From assembly GCA_031553705.1 (NCBI GenBank), contig JAVBLD010000032.1, positions 1-50,983 of the forward strand: a DNA stretch of 50,983 bases. Reading direction: 5' to 3'. Every line of letters begins with the position of its first letter. The first letter of the stretch is position 1. Position numbers and translations under genes: made by a program. This DNA is from JAVBLD01 sp031553705 (lineage in GTDB: Bacteria; Bacteroidota; Bacteroidia; Bacteroidales; Marinifilaceae). Positions 8,734 through 17,817 of the stretch are shown here, in pieces. Below the pieces are notes generated by a model. The model saw nothing but the letters and a program-made list of their open reading frames with translations. It made no database searches and was not told the origin of the DNA.

Positions 8734-8883
8734 AATTAAATAGTTGAAAATTGACAATTGAAAGTAAACTCTAATTCATAATGAAGAATCGGTACGAGGT
8801 GAAAAGGGCAGAATACAAGGAAAAATTCTTGCCCCTTGCTCCTATTTCATAATTCATAACTTTTTAAGCCCCTTGTCCCCCCA
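8734..8883 (-). repeat. Composite intergenic block between the glycosyltransferase and the flavin-type protein
   Basis: Read on the minus strand from the glycosyltransferase stop: a purine-rich run, an AT-rich 28-base stretch identical to 7086-7113, another purine-rich run, the core CAAGAATTTTTCCTTG (plus-strand CAAGGAAAAATTCTTG at 8816-8831), a pyrimidine-rich arm, then AT-rich sequence with CAATTTTCAACTATTTAATT directly before the ATG at 8733. It is the most complete copy in the window. Confidence 0.75.
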
Positions 8884-9834
8884 TTACAGCTCTTTTTCGA
8901 TCTGATAAACATTGCGATCGGTTGCGGAGCGTGCGACTAGCTCGGCGATAAAACCGGTCATGAATAGTTGAGTCCCTAAGATCATACAGGTCAATGCAAT
9001 GTAGAAGTAAGGACTGCTGGTCACCAACGGTGCTTTGATGTGATTGGCCAGGCAGATGATTTTGTCGATGCCCAGCCAGCAGGCGGAACAAAATCCGACA
9101 ATAAACAAAAGGGTTCCCAACGCTCCGAACAGGTGCATCGGTTTTTTCGAAAAACGGGTAATAAAAGTGATGGATAACAGGTCCAGAAAACCGTTGATAA
9201 AGCGGTTCAGTCCTCCAAATTTAGTGATACCGTATTTCCTCGCCTGGTGTTGTACCGCTTTTTCTCCGATACGGGCGAAACCGGCCTGTTTGGCGATGAT
9301 CGGAATGTAACGGTGCATTTCGCCGTATATCTCAATGCATTTCACCACTTTTTTCTTGTACGCTTTTAGGCCGCAATTGAAATCATGCAGTTTAATACCG
9401 GAGAATTTGCGGGCAGCGGCATTAAATAGCTTTGTCGGAAGGGTTTTGGACAGCGGATCATATCTTTTTTTCTTCCACCCTGAAACCAAATCGTAATCCT
9501 GTTGGGTGATCATTCGGTATAGTTCCGGTATTTCGTCCGGGCTATCTTGCATATCGGCGTCCATGGTGATGACTACTTTTCCCTCGGCAGTCTGGAAACC
9601 GCAATGCAAAGCCGCCGATTTTCCATAATTGCGGCGGAACTTGATGCCCCGGATCCGGTTGTTTTTCTCGGCAAGTTTTTCTATCATGCTCCATGAGGAG
9701 TCGTTGCTTCCGTCATCGATCATGATCACTTCATACGAAAAGCGGTTGGCGTCCATTACTCGCTCGATCCATGCGGAGAGTTCCGATAGTGACTCCTCTT
9801 CGTTGTATAACGGAATGATTACGGATATATCCAT
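8884..9834 (-). CDS. Family 2 glycosyltransferase, polyprenyl-phosphate type (DPM1/GtrB-like)
   Basis: The protein has 316 residues from the ATG at 9834; an upstream TTG frame to 9870 lacks family character. The GT-A domain starts MDISVIIPLYNEEESL. IMIDDGSND is near 37-45, and the metal-binding DxD is D92-A-D94 in ITMDADMQDSPDEI. Two membrane segments follow near 232-252 and 270-295. This is the layout of enzymes that transfer a sugar from a nucleotide donor to undecaprenyl or dolichyl phosphate at the cytoplasmic face. The sugar is not readable. It follows a DUF4199 gene on the same strand, a pairing I recall as common in Bacteroidota. Confidence 0.88.
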   Translation of the reverse strand: MDISVIIPLYNEEESLSELSAWIERVMDANRFSYEVIMIDDGSNDSSWSMIEKLAEKNNRIRGIKFRRNYGKSAALHCGFQTAEGKVVITMDADMQDSPDEIPELYRMITQQDYDLVSGWKKKRYDPLSKTLPTKLFNAAARKFSGIKLHDFNCGLKAYKKKVVKCIEIYGEMHRYIPIIAKQAGFARIGEKAVQHQARKYGITKFGGLNRFINGFLDLLSITFITRFSKKPMHLFGALGTLLFIVGFCSACWLGIDKIICLANHIKAPLVTSSPYFYIALTCMILGTQLFMTGFIAELVARSATDRNVYQIEKEL

Positions 9835-9935
9835 GTTTATTAATTTTGAATTCCGAATGCTGAACTTCAATACGGGAGATCAGAAATCTACCGTTCTATT
9901 CATATGTTATATGCACTCTGTTGTTATTGTGGTTT

Positions 9936-10475
9936 TTAATCCAGCTCGTCATCTACTTTCTGTATTTCATTTCTTTTCAGTATTCCGGCAATCAACAACG
10001 AAAAAACAAATCCTAAAAGTATTTTACCGAATATCTCTGAGAAAGCGATTACTACAGGGGTCATCGAAGCCTCTGTCAAGGTGTTTAGAAACTCTTCCGA
10101 TTTTCCGGTACCGGCATAGAACTGTTTTAATGCCGTTTCGAAAATAGTCCGGTAATCGGTTAATAGTTCCGGATTCAGCCGGTACATCAGATAGGTGTAA
10201 ATGCCGAATGTCAACGCAGCTACACTGATTAGATATGTACAGGTCGCCAAGGCTTTACTGTAAGAGATCACTCCTTCCAGTTGTTCGTCCCGGTATCTCT
10301 TCCCTCCGAGAAATGCACCGACAATAGAGAGCAGCATGATCACATTACTCAGTTGCGGATTAACAGCGATGCTTTTACCTGTTTTAAAATAGATAAAAGA
10401 GGTGAGCGCAAAGGTCAATCCGATCAACATGCCGAAAATGGTATTGTAGCGAAAAAATAGGCTCTTATCATTCAT
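9936..10475 (-). CDS. DUF4199 family membrane protein
   Basis: The protein has 179 residues and four predicted membrane segments: near 12-30 (FGMLIGLTFALTSFIYF), 41-58, 73-97 and 138-165 (IFGKILLGFVFSLLIAGIL). This matches the Bacteroidota-restricted DUF4199 family of unknown function. The coding region overlaps the end of the upstream glucosaminidase gene by 8 bases, so translation is probably coupled. The neighbours, a lipid-linked-sugar glycosyltransferase and a peptidoglycan hydrolase, suggest an envelope role, but that is inference only. Confidence 0.85.
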   Translation of the reverse strand: MNDKSLFFRYNTIFGMLIGLTFALTSFIYFKTGKSIAVNPQLSNVIMLLSIVGAFLGGKRYRDEQLEGVISYSKALATCTYLISVAALTFGIYTYLMYRLNPELLTDYRTIFETALKQFYAGTGKSEEFLNTLTEASMTPVVIAFSEIFGKILLGFVFSLLIAGILKRNEIQKVDDELD

Positions 10476-11418
10476 AAAGCTTCGTTTTTCCTCTCAGGTA
10501 TAATTTCTCTCCTTCGATCAACTGGCTGTCTTCGTCAATATAATTGTATCTGGCAATACTTCTGAGTTTTACGCCGTACATCTGCGATATGGAATAAAGT
10601 GTCTCCCCCTCTTTTACCCGATGGTACTCATACCCTCTGGCGGCCTTGAGTTTTTTACTCTTGATAAAGACCAGCTGGCCGGGTTCCAGCGAATAGTCCC
10701 GGGTGTCGTTATATGCCAGTAGTTTTCTCACAGAAATACCGTAATATGTTGCAATTTTGTCGTAAGTATCTCCATCATGCGCTTTAATACAGAGGACGCC
10801 GTTTCTCATCTCTTCGCGATTCCGGTATGAGGCCTTTTCAGGTTCTTCATGGTCGATTACCGGCTCATTCTCCGCTATCAGGTTTTGCAATTCGGCGGCT
10901 TTTTCTTCCGGTTTCGTAATCACTCGATCGTACTGGTATAACTCCTCTTCTTCAATGATTTTGATCAACATTTCGGCGTATTGCGGGTTTGTCGCATAGC
11001 CGGCAGCTTTTAGCCCTCTGGCCCATGCTTTGTAATCTGTGGTCGGTATATTGAAAAGATCGGCATACCGGGGACGGGTAGTTAAAAAAGTACTATGATC
11101 GATCCATGATTGTTCCGCATGCTCGTACTTACGGAAATGTTCGCTGGGGGCATCGTCGTCCATTTGATATGTCGGGCCTTCCCATTCGTGGCACTTGATT
11201 CCGAAATGGTTATTCGCATTGACGGCAAGCGGTGACGAGCCGCATCCCGATTCGAGAATACCTTGTGCCAATTTGATACTGGCAGGAATACCGGTACGCT
11301 CCATCTCTGTAATGGCAATATTTTTATATTTCTTAATAAACTCTTTCCTGGATTCGGCATTGGCCTGCAATACACAACCTATCATTAAGCCTAAAAATAC
11401 TATTTTTATCCCTTTCAT
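10468..11418 (-). CDS. Secreted N-acetylglucosaminidase with two LysM domains
   Basis: The protein has 316 residues with a Sec signal peptide at 1-21 (MKGIKIVFLGLMIGCVLQANA). A GH73-type glucosaminidase domain spans about 25-170, with the segment GIPASIKLAQGILESGCGSS carrying the expected catalytic glutamate and WIDHSTFL further on. Two LysM peptidoglycan-binding repeats follow near 208-254 (KAHDGDTYDKIATYYG) and 266-310 (RVKEGETLYSISQMYG). It should cleave or remodel peptidoglycan glycan strands in the periplasm. It heads a run with DUF4199 and a glycosyltransferase. Confidence 0.9.
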   Translation of the reverse strand: MKGIKIVFLGLMIGCVLQANAESRKEFIKKYKNIAITEMERTGIPASIKLAQGILESGCGSSPLAVNANNHFGIKCHEWEGPTYQMDDDAPSEHFRKYEHAEQSWIDHSTFLTTRPRYADLFNIPTTDYKAWARGLKAAGYATNPQYAEMLIKIIEEEELYQYDRVITKPEEKAAELQNLIAENEPVIDHEEPEKASYRNREEMRNGVLCIKAHDGDTYDKIATYYGISVRKLLAYNDTRDYSLEPGQLVFIKSKKLKAARGYEYHRVKEGETLYSISQMYGVKLRSIARYNYIDEDSQLIEGEKLYLRGKTKLYE

Positions 11419-11546
11419 TGTCTTACTTTTTATTATAGTATACGTTATAACAAATTATAATTCTACGATTCTGGAAATAATCCGGATCTAAAGTTTAAAA
11501 TCTAAAATTGTTGTATCTTAGGCGGTAAAAATAATAAAAAATAGCG

Positions 11547-12023
11547 ATGGATAAAAGAGAAGTTCGGTTAGATTACTGTGTTTACCAAAATTCTTTTCCG
11601 GAGGAGTATCGTTTTTTGTGTGATAAGGCGATAAAGGCTACCCACCGGTCGTATAGCATATATTCCCGTTTTGCAGTCGGAGCCGCCGTATGGTTGGATA
11701 ATGACGAGATAGTTACCGGAGCGAACCAGGAGAATGCGGCTTATCCGAGTGGTATATGCGCCGAACGGGCTGCATTATTCTATGCCGGAGCGACTTACCC
11801 GGATGCCAAGGTAAAAGCTATCGCCATTGCCGCCTGGCATCAGGGACACTTGGAGGAGCAGTTTATTTCCCCTTGCGGAGCCTGCCGGCAAGTGATGGCC
11901 GAAATGATTAAACGCCATGGTAAAGATTTTGACGTCATTATGATAGGTGCGAAGCAATCCGCAGTGATCAAGGCTTCCGTACTACTTCCGCTTTGTTTTG
12001 ACTATAACGGTGGCAAGGAATAG
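11547..12023 (+). CDS. cdd: Cytidine deaminase
   Basis: The enzyme deaminates cytidine and deoxycytidine to uridine forms in pyrimidine salvage. The protein has 158 residues. The zinc site is C71-A-E73 in GICAERAALF, with E73 as proton shuttle, and C110-G-A-C113 in PCGACRQVMAE. This all-cysteine zinc site is that of the homotetrameric class. YSRFAVGAAV near 39-48 is the substrate-side segment. The last codons (NGGKE) and the stop lie in a purine-rich intergenic repeat. A possible -7 element with one mismatch (TATCTTAG) lies about 35 bases upstream. Confidence 0.93.
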   Translation: MDKREVRLDYCVYQNSFPEEYRFLCDKAIKATHRSYSIYSRFAVGAAVWLDNDEIVTGANQENAAYPSGICAERAALFYAGATYPDAKVKAIAIAAWHQGHLEEQFISPCGACRQVMAEMIKRHGKDFDVIMIGAKQSAVIKASVLLPLCFDYNGGKE

Positions 12024-12057
12024 GAGACTTGCCTCCTGCTATCTGCTCTTTGTCCCT
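12003..12057. repeat. Paired half-copies of the intergenic block at the cdd/recR junction
   Basis: From the cdd side the plus strand reads ggtggcaaggaatagg; from the recR side the minus strand reads gggacaaagagcagatagc and aggaggcaag. Each gene therefore ends in its own purine-rich tail on its sense strand, meeting head to head in about 50 bases. Confidence 0.55.
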
Positions 12058-12678
12058 TTAATCATTAATCTTGAACGACACCCGGTTGACAATCGAGCGG
12101 CCGAGGGTGATTTCGTCGGTGTATTCGAGGTCGTTGCCGATAGCAATGCCTTTGGCAATAGTGCTGATCGCGAGTGTTTCCTTACGGGGAAGTTTTTTGA
12201 AAATATAGTAACCTGTCGTGTCGCCTTCAATCGTGGCGCTCAAGGCAAATATCACTTCTTTGACGGTTTCTTCTCCGGCCCGCCGGAGAAGGGATGGGAT
12301 GTTCAGATCGGCAGGTCCGATGCCGTCCATAGGGGAAATGATGCCGCCTAGCACGTGGTAGAGGCCGTTGTATTGGGAGGTGGCTTCGATAGCGATAATA
12401 TCTTTGATACTTTCGACCACACAAATCGAGGCGGCATCCCGTTGTTTGTCGGCGCAGATTTCGCACAACTCGCCGTCCGCGATATTATGACATTGGTGGC
12501 ATTCCCGGATATTTTTTTTCAGATCGTCGATACTTTTGAGAAAAGCTTCGACATCCGGTTGATTTTTTTTCAAAAGGTGGAGTACGAACTTTAACGCGGT
12601 TTTCCGTCCGACACCCGGAAGGGTCGAAAACTGTTCGATCGCTTTATCCAATAATTTTGAAGAAGAGGAGGTCAGCAT
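12058..12678 (-). CDS. recR: Recombination mediator protein RecR
   Basis: RecR acts with RecO and RecF to load RecA at single-stranded gaps. The protein has 206 residues. An N-terminal helix-hairpin-helix is at 19-35 (TLPGVGRKTALKFVLHL). The zinc finger uses C60, C63, C72 and C75. A Toprim domain spans about 85-175, starting CVVESIKDIIAIE. This is the full usual length. It starts 13 bases after the recJ stop, so the two recombination genes form one operon. Confidence 0.95.
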   Translation of the reverse strand: MLTSSSSKLLDKAIEQFSTLPGVGRKTALKFVLHLLKKNQPDVEAFLKSIDDLKKNIRECHQCHNIADGELCEICADKQRDAASICVVESIKDIIAIEATSQYNGLYHVLGGIISPMDGIGPADLNIPSLLRRAGEETVKEVIFALSATIEGDTTGYYIFKKLPRKETLAISTIAKGIAIGNDLEYTDEITLGRSIVNRVSFKIND

Positions 12679-12691
12679 AGGTGTTGTTTCC

Positions 12692-14425
12692 TTAATCGGT
12701 TTCCTCGTCTTTAAAGCGAATATCTTTCAACATCATCTGGATATCGATCTTGCCCATAAATTCATTTTCCTGCAAAATGTAGCAGATATCGAAATAGGAA
12801 CCGGAATTGATCTGGTCGTATAGATATCCCATCCCGAATCCGATCCCTCTGCGGTCGTTACATGCCCGGGTATCGTCAACGACAACCAGCTTCAGGTGCT
12901 CGTTGTTCTTTCCGACCGGTTTGGTGCCGATAAAATTAATCACATTTTCGGTCATAAATATCGGAATATTGTTGTTCGGCCCGAACGGGGCGAATTTCTG
13001 CAAAAGGTTATACAGCTCGGGAGTGATATCGCTCAGTTTGATTTTGGCATCAATATTAATTTGAGGAGTCAACATTTCATTGGTAATTAATTCGCTGACA
13101 ATCTGTTCGAATTTTTTCTTGAACGCGTCGATGTTTTCGATTTTTAGCGTCAGACCGGCGGCATATTTATGTCCGCCGTAGTTTTCAAGCAGTTCGCTGC
13201 ATTGAGAGATCGCGTAGTAGAGATCAAATCCCTCCACCGAACGGGCCGATCCGGTGGCCATTCCGTTCGATTCGGTCAGGATAATTGTGGGCCGGTAGAA
13301 CGATTCGGTCAGGCGGGAAGCTACGATACCAATCACTCCTTTATGCCAGTTCGGATTGAAAAGTACGGTTGTTTTTTTCGACGGCTCAATCTCCGATCCG
13401 GTGATATGCAACAATGCTTCTTCGGTAATATCGTGATCTAATTTTTTCCGCTGGTCATTAAATATACTGATAGCTGAAGCGATCTCATCTGCCGAAGTAG
13501 CTTCGTCAGCTGTGAGAAGGGCAACCGATTTCCGTCCCGATTCAACCCGGCCGGCGGCGTTGATCCGGGGACCAATCCGGAACACAATGTCGTTAATCGT
13601 AATTTCTTTGTCAATTCCGGATATTTTGATGATGGTCTTCAGGCCCAGGCTGGGCTTTGTGTTCAGTTGTTTCAGTCCATAATGGGCCAGTATCCGGTTT
13701 TCTCCGGTGATCGGCACGATATCGCTGGCGATACTGACGCAGACCAGGTCGAGTAGCTTGTAAAGCTCCGACACCGGCAGATTATTTTTCATGCTGTGCG
13801 CCTGTACCAGCTTAAAACTTACGCCGCATCCGCTTAGCCATTTATAGGGATAGTTGCAGTCCTTCCGTTGCGGATCAAGTACTGCTACAGCATTGGGGAG
13901 AGTATCGCCGGGGGTGTGATGGTCACAAATAATGATATCTACCCCTTTCTCTCTGGCATACTTTACTTTTTCTACCGATTTTATACCGCAGTCGGTAATC
14001 AGTATCAATGAAAAGCCGTGCTCTATCGCATAATCCATCCCTTTTTGCGATACGCCGTAACCTTCGATGTACCTGTCAGGGATATAGTATTCAAGCGTAG
14101 CGGTATGGCACCTGTGTTTGAGATACTTGTACAGCAGGGCTACGGCGGTTGTCCCATCCACGTCATAGTCGCCGTAAATCAGGATTTTTTCATCGTGTGC
14201 AATGGCTTTATCCAACCGTTCTACCGCTTTGTCCATGTCTTTCATCAGGAACGGATCATGGAGCATATTTAAGGATGGGGTGAAGAAAACCTGCGCCGCT
14301 TCAACACTTTCGATACCGCGTTGAAGCAATAGGTTGGTTATGATATGGTTGCAATTTATTTTTTTTGCTAGTTCTTCTACTTTCTTTTCCTCCGGAGGAG
14401 AGTTAACAACCCATCTTTTTCTCAT
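12692..14425 (-). CDS. recJ: Single-stranded-DNA-specific exonuclease RecJ
   Basis: RecJ is a 5'-3' single-strand exonuclease of the DHH superfamily, active in the RecFOR pathway and in repair. The protein has 577 residues from the ATG at 14425; a TTG four codons upstream would also be in frame. Motif I is GDYDVDGTTA (85-94), motif II LITDCG, and motif III the DHH triad at 168-170 in CDHHTPGD. The DHHA1 segment contains GGHKYAAGLTL. A C-terminal OB-fold region completes the protein. The first codons follow a weak purine stretch (AAAAGGA), and recR is immediately downstream. Confidence 0.95.
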   Translation of the reverse strand: MRKRWVVNSPPEEKKVEELAKKINCNHIITNLLLQRGIESVEAAQVFFTPSLNMLHDPFLMKDMDKAVERLDKAIAHDEKILIYGDYDVDGTTAVALLYKYLKHRCHTATLEYYIPDRYIEGYGVSQKGMDYAIEHGFSLILITDCGIKSVEKVKYAREKGVDIIICDHHTPGDTLPNAVAVLDPQRKDCNYPYKWLSGCGVSFKLVQAHSMKNNLPVSELYKLLDLVCVSIASDIVPITGENRILAHYGLKQLNTKPSLGLKTIIKISGIDKEITINDIVFRIGPRINAAGRVESGRKSVALLTADEATSADEIASAISIFNDQRKKLDHDITEEALLHITGSEIEPSKKTTVLFNPNWHKGVIGIVASRLTESFYRPTIILTESNGMATGSARSVEGFDLYYAISQCSELLENYGGHKYAAGLTLKIENIDAFKKKFEQIVSELITNEMLTPQINIDAKIKLSDITPELYNLLQKFAPFGPNNNIPIFMTENVINFIGTKPVGKNNEHLKLVVVDDTRACNDRRGIGFGMGYLYDQINSGSYFDICYILQENEFMGKIDIQMMLKDIRFKDEETD

Positions 14426-14557
14426 TATCCTTTTCAATTATGCTACAAAGTAGCGGAAATTCCGGCTTATTTCAAAATATTCTTTTAATAGAATAAGTAT
14501 GAAAAATATATGAAACTACAAATCAGAAAGATAGATCGGGAATCTGTCTTTTTTTAT

Positions 14558-14565
14558 TATCTTTG
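14558..14565 (+). promoter_or_regulatory. -7 promoter element for lysS
   Basis: TATCTTTG matches the Bacteroidota consensus TAnnTTTG. It lies 65 bases before the lysS ATG. No good -33 TTG is present 19-21 bases upstream, so recognition would rest on the -7 box. Confidence 0.6.
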
Positions 14566-14629
14566 CAGTTTATATAAGGTGGACGTATAGTCTAGTGATT
14601 TGATTATAAAATATTTAAATAAAATAAAG

Positions 14630-16354
14630 ATGAGCTTTACGGAGTTAAGTGAACAGGAGATAATCCGGAGAAATTCATTGCATGAACTGACAAAATTAGG
14701 CATTGATGCATACCCGGCAGCAGAATTTAAGGTAACGGATCATGCTGCCGGCATAAGAACAAAATTTGATGATGAAAAAGGAGGATGGGATGTGGTAATT
14801 GCGGGAAGGATGATGAGCCGGAGAATCATGGGTAAAGCCTCTTTTTTCGAATTGCAGGATGCCACAGGCAGAATACAGGTGTATGTGAGCCGGGACGATG
14901 TTTCGACTGATCCGGATGCGACAGTTTATAATGTTGTCTTTAAGAAGCTGATGGATATCGGGGATATTGTCGGGGTAAAGGGCTTTGTGTTCCGTACGCA
15001 GACCGGAGAGATTTCGGTACATGCCAAGGAGTTGGTGATGTTGTCAAAATCGTTGCATCCGCTTCCGGTGGTAAAGGAGAAGGATGGAAAGACTTTCGAC
15101 GCTTTTACAGATCCGGAACAACGTTACCGGCAGCGCTATCTGGACCTGATCGTTAATCCACAAGTAAGGGAGGTGTTTGTCAAGAGGACGAAGATGATCA
15201 ATGCAATGCGTGCTTTTTTTAACGAAAGAGGGTACCTGGAGGTGGAAACACCTGTTTTGCAGGCTATCCCGGGCGGTGCTTCGGCCCGGCCGTTTGTCAC
15301 GCATCACAATGCGCTGGATATGCCGCTTTATTTAAGGATTGCCAATGAGTTATATCTGAAGAGGTTGATTGTAGGAGGATTTGACGGAGTATACGAGTTT
15401 TCCCGGAATTTCCGGAACGAGGGGATGGACCGGACACACAATCCGGAATTTACCTGTATGGAGATTTATGTGGCATACAAAGATTACCTCTGGATGATGA
15501 ACTTTACCGAGGAGATGATCGAGACGGTGGCATTGGCGATGAATGGCACAACAAAAGCGATGATCGGGCAACGGGAGGTCGATTTCAGGCGTCCGTTCCG
15601 GCGGGTAAGGATGTCGGATGCTATTCGGGAATATACCGGATATGATATTGAAAAAATGTCGGAGGAGGATTTGTACCATGCCTGCCTTGAAATGAAGATC
15701 GAGGTGGACAAAACGATGGGGAAAGGCAAACTGATCGATGCGATATTCGGAGAAAAATGTGAGGCCAACTATATTCAACCGACCTTTATATATGACTATC
15801 CGAAAGAAATGTCGCCATTGACGAAAAAGCACCGTGAGAATCCGGAATTGACCGAGCGTTTTGAGCTGTTTGTCAATGGGAAAGAGGTGGCAAATGCTTA
15901 CTCGGAGCTGAACGATCCGATCGATCAGCTGGATCGTTTTCAACATCAGCTGAAATTACAGGAACGAGGAGATGATGAAGCGATGTTTATCGATTACGAT
16001 TTTGTGCATGCACTGGAATATGGGATGCCTCCGACCTCAGGGATGGGGATAGGGATCGATCGTCTTTGTATGTTCCTGACCAATAGCCCTTCTATCCAGG
16101 ATGTATTGTTTTTCCCGCAGATGAAACCGGAAAAGAAGACCGCGGTGGATGGGGATGAAAAGTTTGAAGCATTGGGTATGCCTAAAGAGTGGGTGGCTGT
16201 TGTAAAAAAGGCAGGCTATCTTACGATAGATTCGTTAAAAGCGATCGAAAACCCGAATAAATTCCACCAGGAGTTGTGCGGGATCAATAAGAAGGAAAAA
16301 TTGGGTCTGACGGCTCCGGCTCCGGAAGAGGTGAAGAGATGGGTTAGCAATTAA
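14630..16354 (+). CDS. lysS: Lysyl-tRNA synthetase (class II)
   Basis: LysS charges tRNA-Lys with lysine. The protein has 574 residues from the ATG at 14630; a TTG ten codons upstream is also in frame. The N-terminal anticodon-binding OB fold spans about 55-165. The class II motif 2 region contains FSRNFRNEGMDRTHNPEFTC, and motif 3 is GMGIGIDRLCMFL. A C-terminal extension of about 70 residues beyond the catalytic core (from about FEALGMPKEW) is typical of the longer Bacteroidota LysS. gpsA follows 70 bases downstream on the same strand. Confidence 0.96.
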   Translation: MSFTELSEQEIIRRNSLHELTKLGIDAYPAAEFKVTDHAAGIRTKFDDEKGGWDVVIAGRMMSRRIMGKASFFELQDATGRIQVYVSRDDVSTDPDATVYNVVFKKLMDIGDIVGVKGFVFRTQTGEISVHAKELVMLSKSLHPLPVVKEKDGKTFDAFTDPEQRYRQRYLDLIVNPQVREVFVKRTKMINAMRAFFNERGYLEVETPVLQAIPGGASARPFVTHHNALDMPLYLRIANELYLKRLIVGGFDGVYEFSRNFRNEGMDRTHNPEFTCMEIYVAYKDYLWMMNFTEEMIETVALAMNGTTKAMIGQREVDFRRPFRRVRMSDAIREYTGYDIEKMSEEDLYHACLEMKIEVDKTMGKGKLIDAIFGEKCEANYIQPTFIYDYPKEMSPLTKKHRENPELTERFELFVNGKEVANAYSELNDPIDQLDRFQHQLKLQERGDDEAMFIDYDFVHALEYGMPPTSGMGIGIDRLCMFLTNSPSIQDVLFFPQMKPEKKTAVDGDEKFEALGMPKEWVAVVKKAGYLTIDSLKAIENPNKFHQELCGINKKEKLGLTAPAPEEVKRWVSN

Positions 16355-16424
16355 AATGAATAATTGGAGATTAAAGGACGGAGAAGTAGAGAAAATAGGC
16401 TGGAATAAAAAATAATGATAGAGT

Positions 16425-17426
16425 ATGGAATTACCGGAAAAGCCGAGAATTGCAGTCGTCGGGGGAGGCAGTTGGGCTACGGCGATTGCTAAAATGTTGA
16501 TGGAAACCAATGAGCACATCAATTGGTTTATGCGTAATATTGAAACGATCAAAGCTTTTAAGGCATTGAATCATAATCCGAGGTACCTCTGTGCGGTGGA
16601 TTTTGATTTGTCGAGAATTACATTTACCGATGACCTGGACAAACTGATCAGTATGTCGGATGTGATCATTTTTGCCGTTCCGAGTGCATTTATAAAAAAT
16701 GTAGTGGCTCGTTCGACCCGTTCACTAAAAGATAAGATTGTCGTTTCGGCTATAAAGGGATTGATTCCCGATGATAATTTGATTATCGGGGAATTTTTCA
16801 ACCAGCAATACCATGTGCCTTTAGAGCAATTCGTTGTGATTTCTGGCCCTTGCCATGCGGAAGAGATTGCGCTGGAACGTTTGTCCTACCTGACTTTTGC
16901 CAGCGAGGATCTGAAGGTGGCGCGCTATGTCGCACAGTTGTTCGAAAGCCATTATGTAAAAACCAGTATTTCGGATGATATTTATGGGACGGAATACGCT
17001 GCGGTGATGAAGAACGTCGTGGCCATTGCTTCTGGTATCTGTCACGGTTTGCGGTATGGAGATAATTTCCAGGCGGTATTGGTTTCAAATGCAATACAAG
17101 AGATCGAACGCTTTGTATTTGCCGTTCATCCGATCGATCGGGATATAAAGAGTTCGGCTTACTTAGGCGACTTGCTCGTAACGGCCTATTCCCAGTTTAG
17201 CCGTAACCGGACTTTCGGTACGATGATCGGGAAAGGTTATTCGGTTAAATCGGCCCAGATGGAGATGTTGATGATTGCCGAAGGCTATTTCGGCGTTAAA
17301 GGTATCAAAGAGATCAACGAGCAATATCATGTACACATGCCGATCACCAACGCAGTGTACAATATTTTATACGAACGGATTTCCCCGGTGGTAGAGATCC
17401 GTTTACTGACCGAAGAGCTACGATAA
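16425..17426 (+). CDS. gpsA: Glycerol-3-phosphate dehydrogenase (NAD(P)+)
   Basis: The enzyme reduces dihydroxyacetone phosphate to sn-glycerol-3-phosphate for phospholipid synthesis. The protein has 333 residues. The Rossmann motif VVGGGSWATAIAKML covers 11-25. ISGPCHAEEIA is the conserved mid segment. The catalytic lysine is expected in YAAVMKNVVAIASGI. GDLLVTAYSQFSRNRTFG carries the substrate-phosphate arginine. In several Bacteroidales lysS-gpsA is followed by pgi; here it is followed by a convergent TPR gene instead. Confidence 0.95.
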   Translation: MELPEKPRIAVVGGGSWATAIAKMLMETNEHINWFMRNIETIKAFKALNHNPRYLCAVDFDLSRITFTDDLDKLISMSDVIIFAVPSAFIKNVVARSTRSLKDKIVVSAIKGLIPDDNLIIGEFFNQQYHVPLEQFVVISGPCHAEEIALERLSYLTFASEDLKVARYVAQLFESHYVKTSISDDIYGTEYAAVMKNVVAIASGICHGLRYGDNFQAVLVSNAIQEIERFVFAVHPIDRDIKSSAYLGDLLVTAYSQFSRNRTFGTMIGKGYSVKSAQMEMLMIAEGYFGVKGIKEINEQYHVHMPITNAVYNILYERISPVVEIRLLTEELR

Positions 17427-17430
17427 TAAG

Positions 17431-17452
17431 GGAATCTTTTTTCAGGGATTCC
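17431..17452. terminator. Bidirectional hairpin between gpsA and the TPR gene
   Basis: GGAATC (17431-17436) and GATTCC (17447-17452) pair around a T-rich loop. Outer bases AATAAGG and CCTTATT nearby can extend the pairing. It lies between convergent genes, just past the gpsA stop and overlapping the end of the TPR coding region. Confidence 0.5.
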
Positions 17453-17708
17453 ATAAATCCTTATTATAATAGTTAAGGATATTATTTATCATGGTGATAT
17501 AGTTAGCGGCTGTCCGGTTCTCCGGATTGATTTGTACAACAGAATTAAATTTATTCAGGGCGTCTATTGTACGCCCCTGATTATAATATAGCTCGCCTAG
17601 CAGCAATAGCATCGCTTCGTCTTCGGTCGTTTTCAGATACTCTTCTAATACCGCGATAGCCTCCTCTTTTTCGCCGGTGTCCAATAATTTTTTTATCTGC
17701 TCTTTCAT
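17442..17708 (-). CDS. Small tetratricopeptide-repeat protein
   Basis: The protein has 88 residues and no signal peptide. Helical pairs fit two TPR units near 12-44 (GEKEEAIAVLEEYL) and 35-68 (AMLLLLGELYYNQGRTIDALNKFNSVVQINPEN), with the A/L/G/Y/P pattern of the motif. It is probably a protein-protein adaptor; the partner is unknown. It lies 109 bases after the M23 peptidase on the same strand, separated by a composite repeat whose AT-rich end runs into the ATG. Confidence 0.8.
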   Translation of the reverse strand: MKEQIKKLLDTGEKEEAIAVLEEYLKTTEDEAMLLLLGELYYNQGRTIDALNKFNSVVQINPENRTAANYITMINNILNYYNKDLWNP

Positions 17709-17817
17709 AATTGAATAGTTGAAAATGAATTCTAATTAATAATGAACAATGAATAATAAAAAATAAGTATAGGGTAAATGCAGGGCGCAAGCAAAAATTC
17801 CAGCCCTTCACTCCCTA
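17709..17817 (-). repeat. Composite intergenic block between the M23 peptidase and TPR genes
   Basis: Read on the minus strand: purine-rich (GGGAGTGAAGGGCTGG), a core variant of CAAGAATTTTTCCTTG (plus-strand CAAGCAAAAATTCCAG at 17788-17803), a pyrimidine-rich arm (GCGCCCTGCATTTACCC), then AT-rich sequence ending TTTTCAACTATTCAATT before the ATG. Order and orientation relative to the genes match the copy at 8734-8883. Confidence 0.7.
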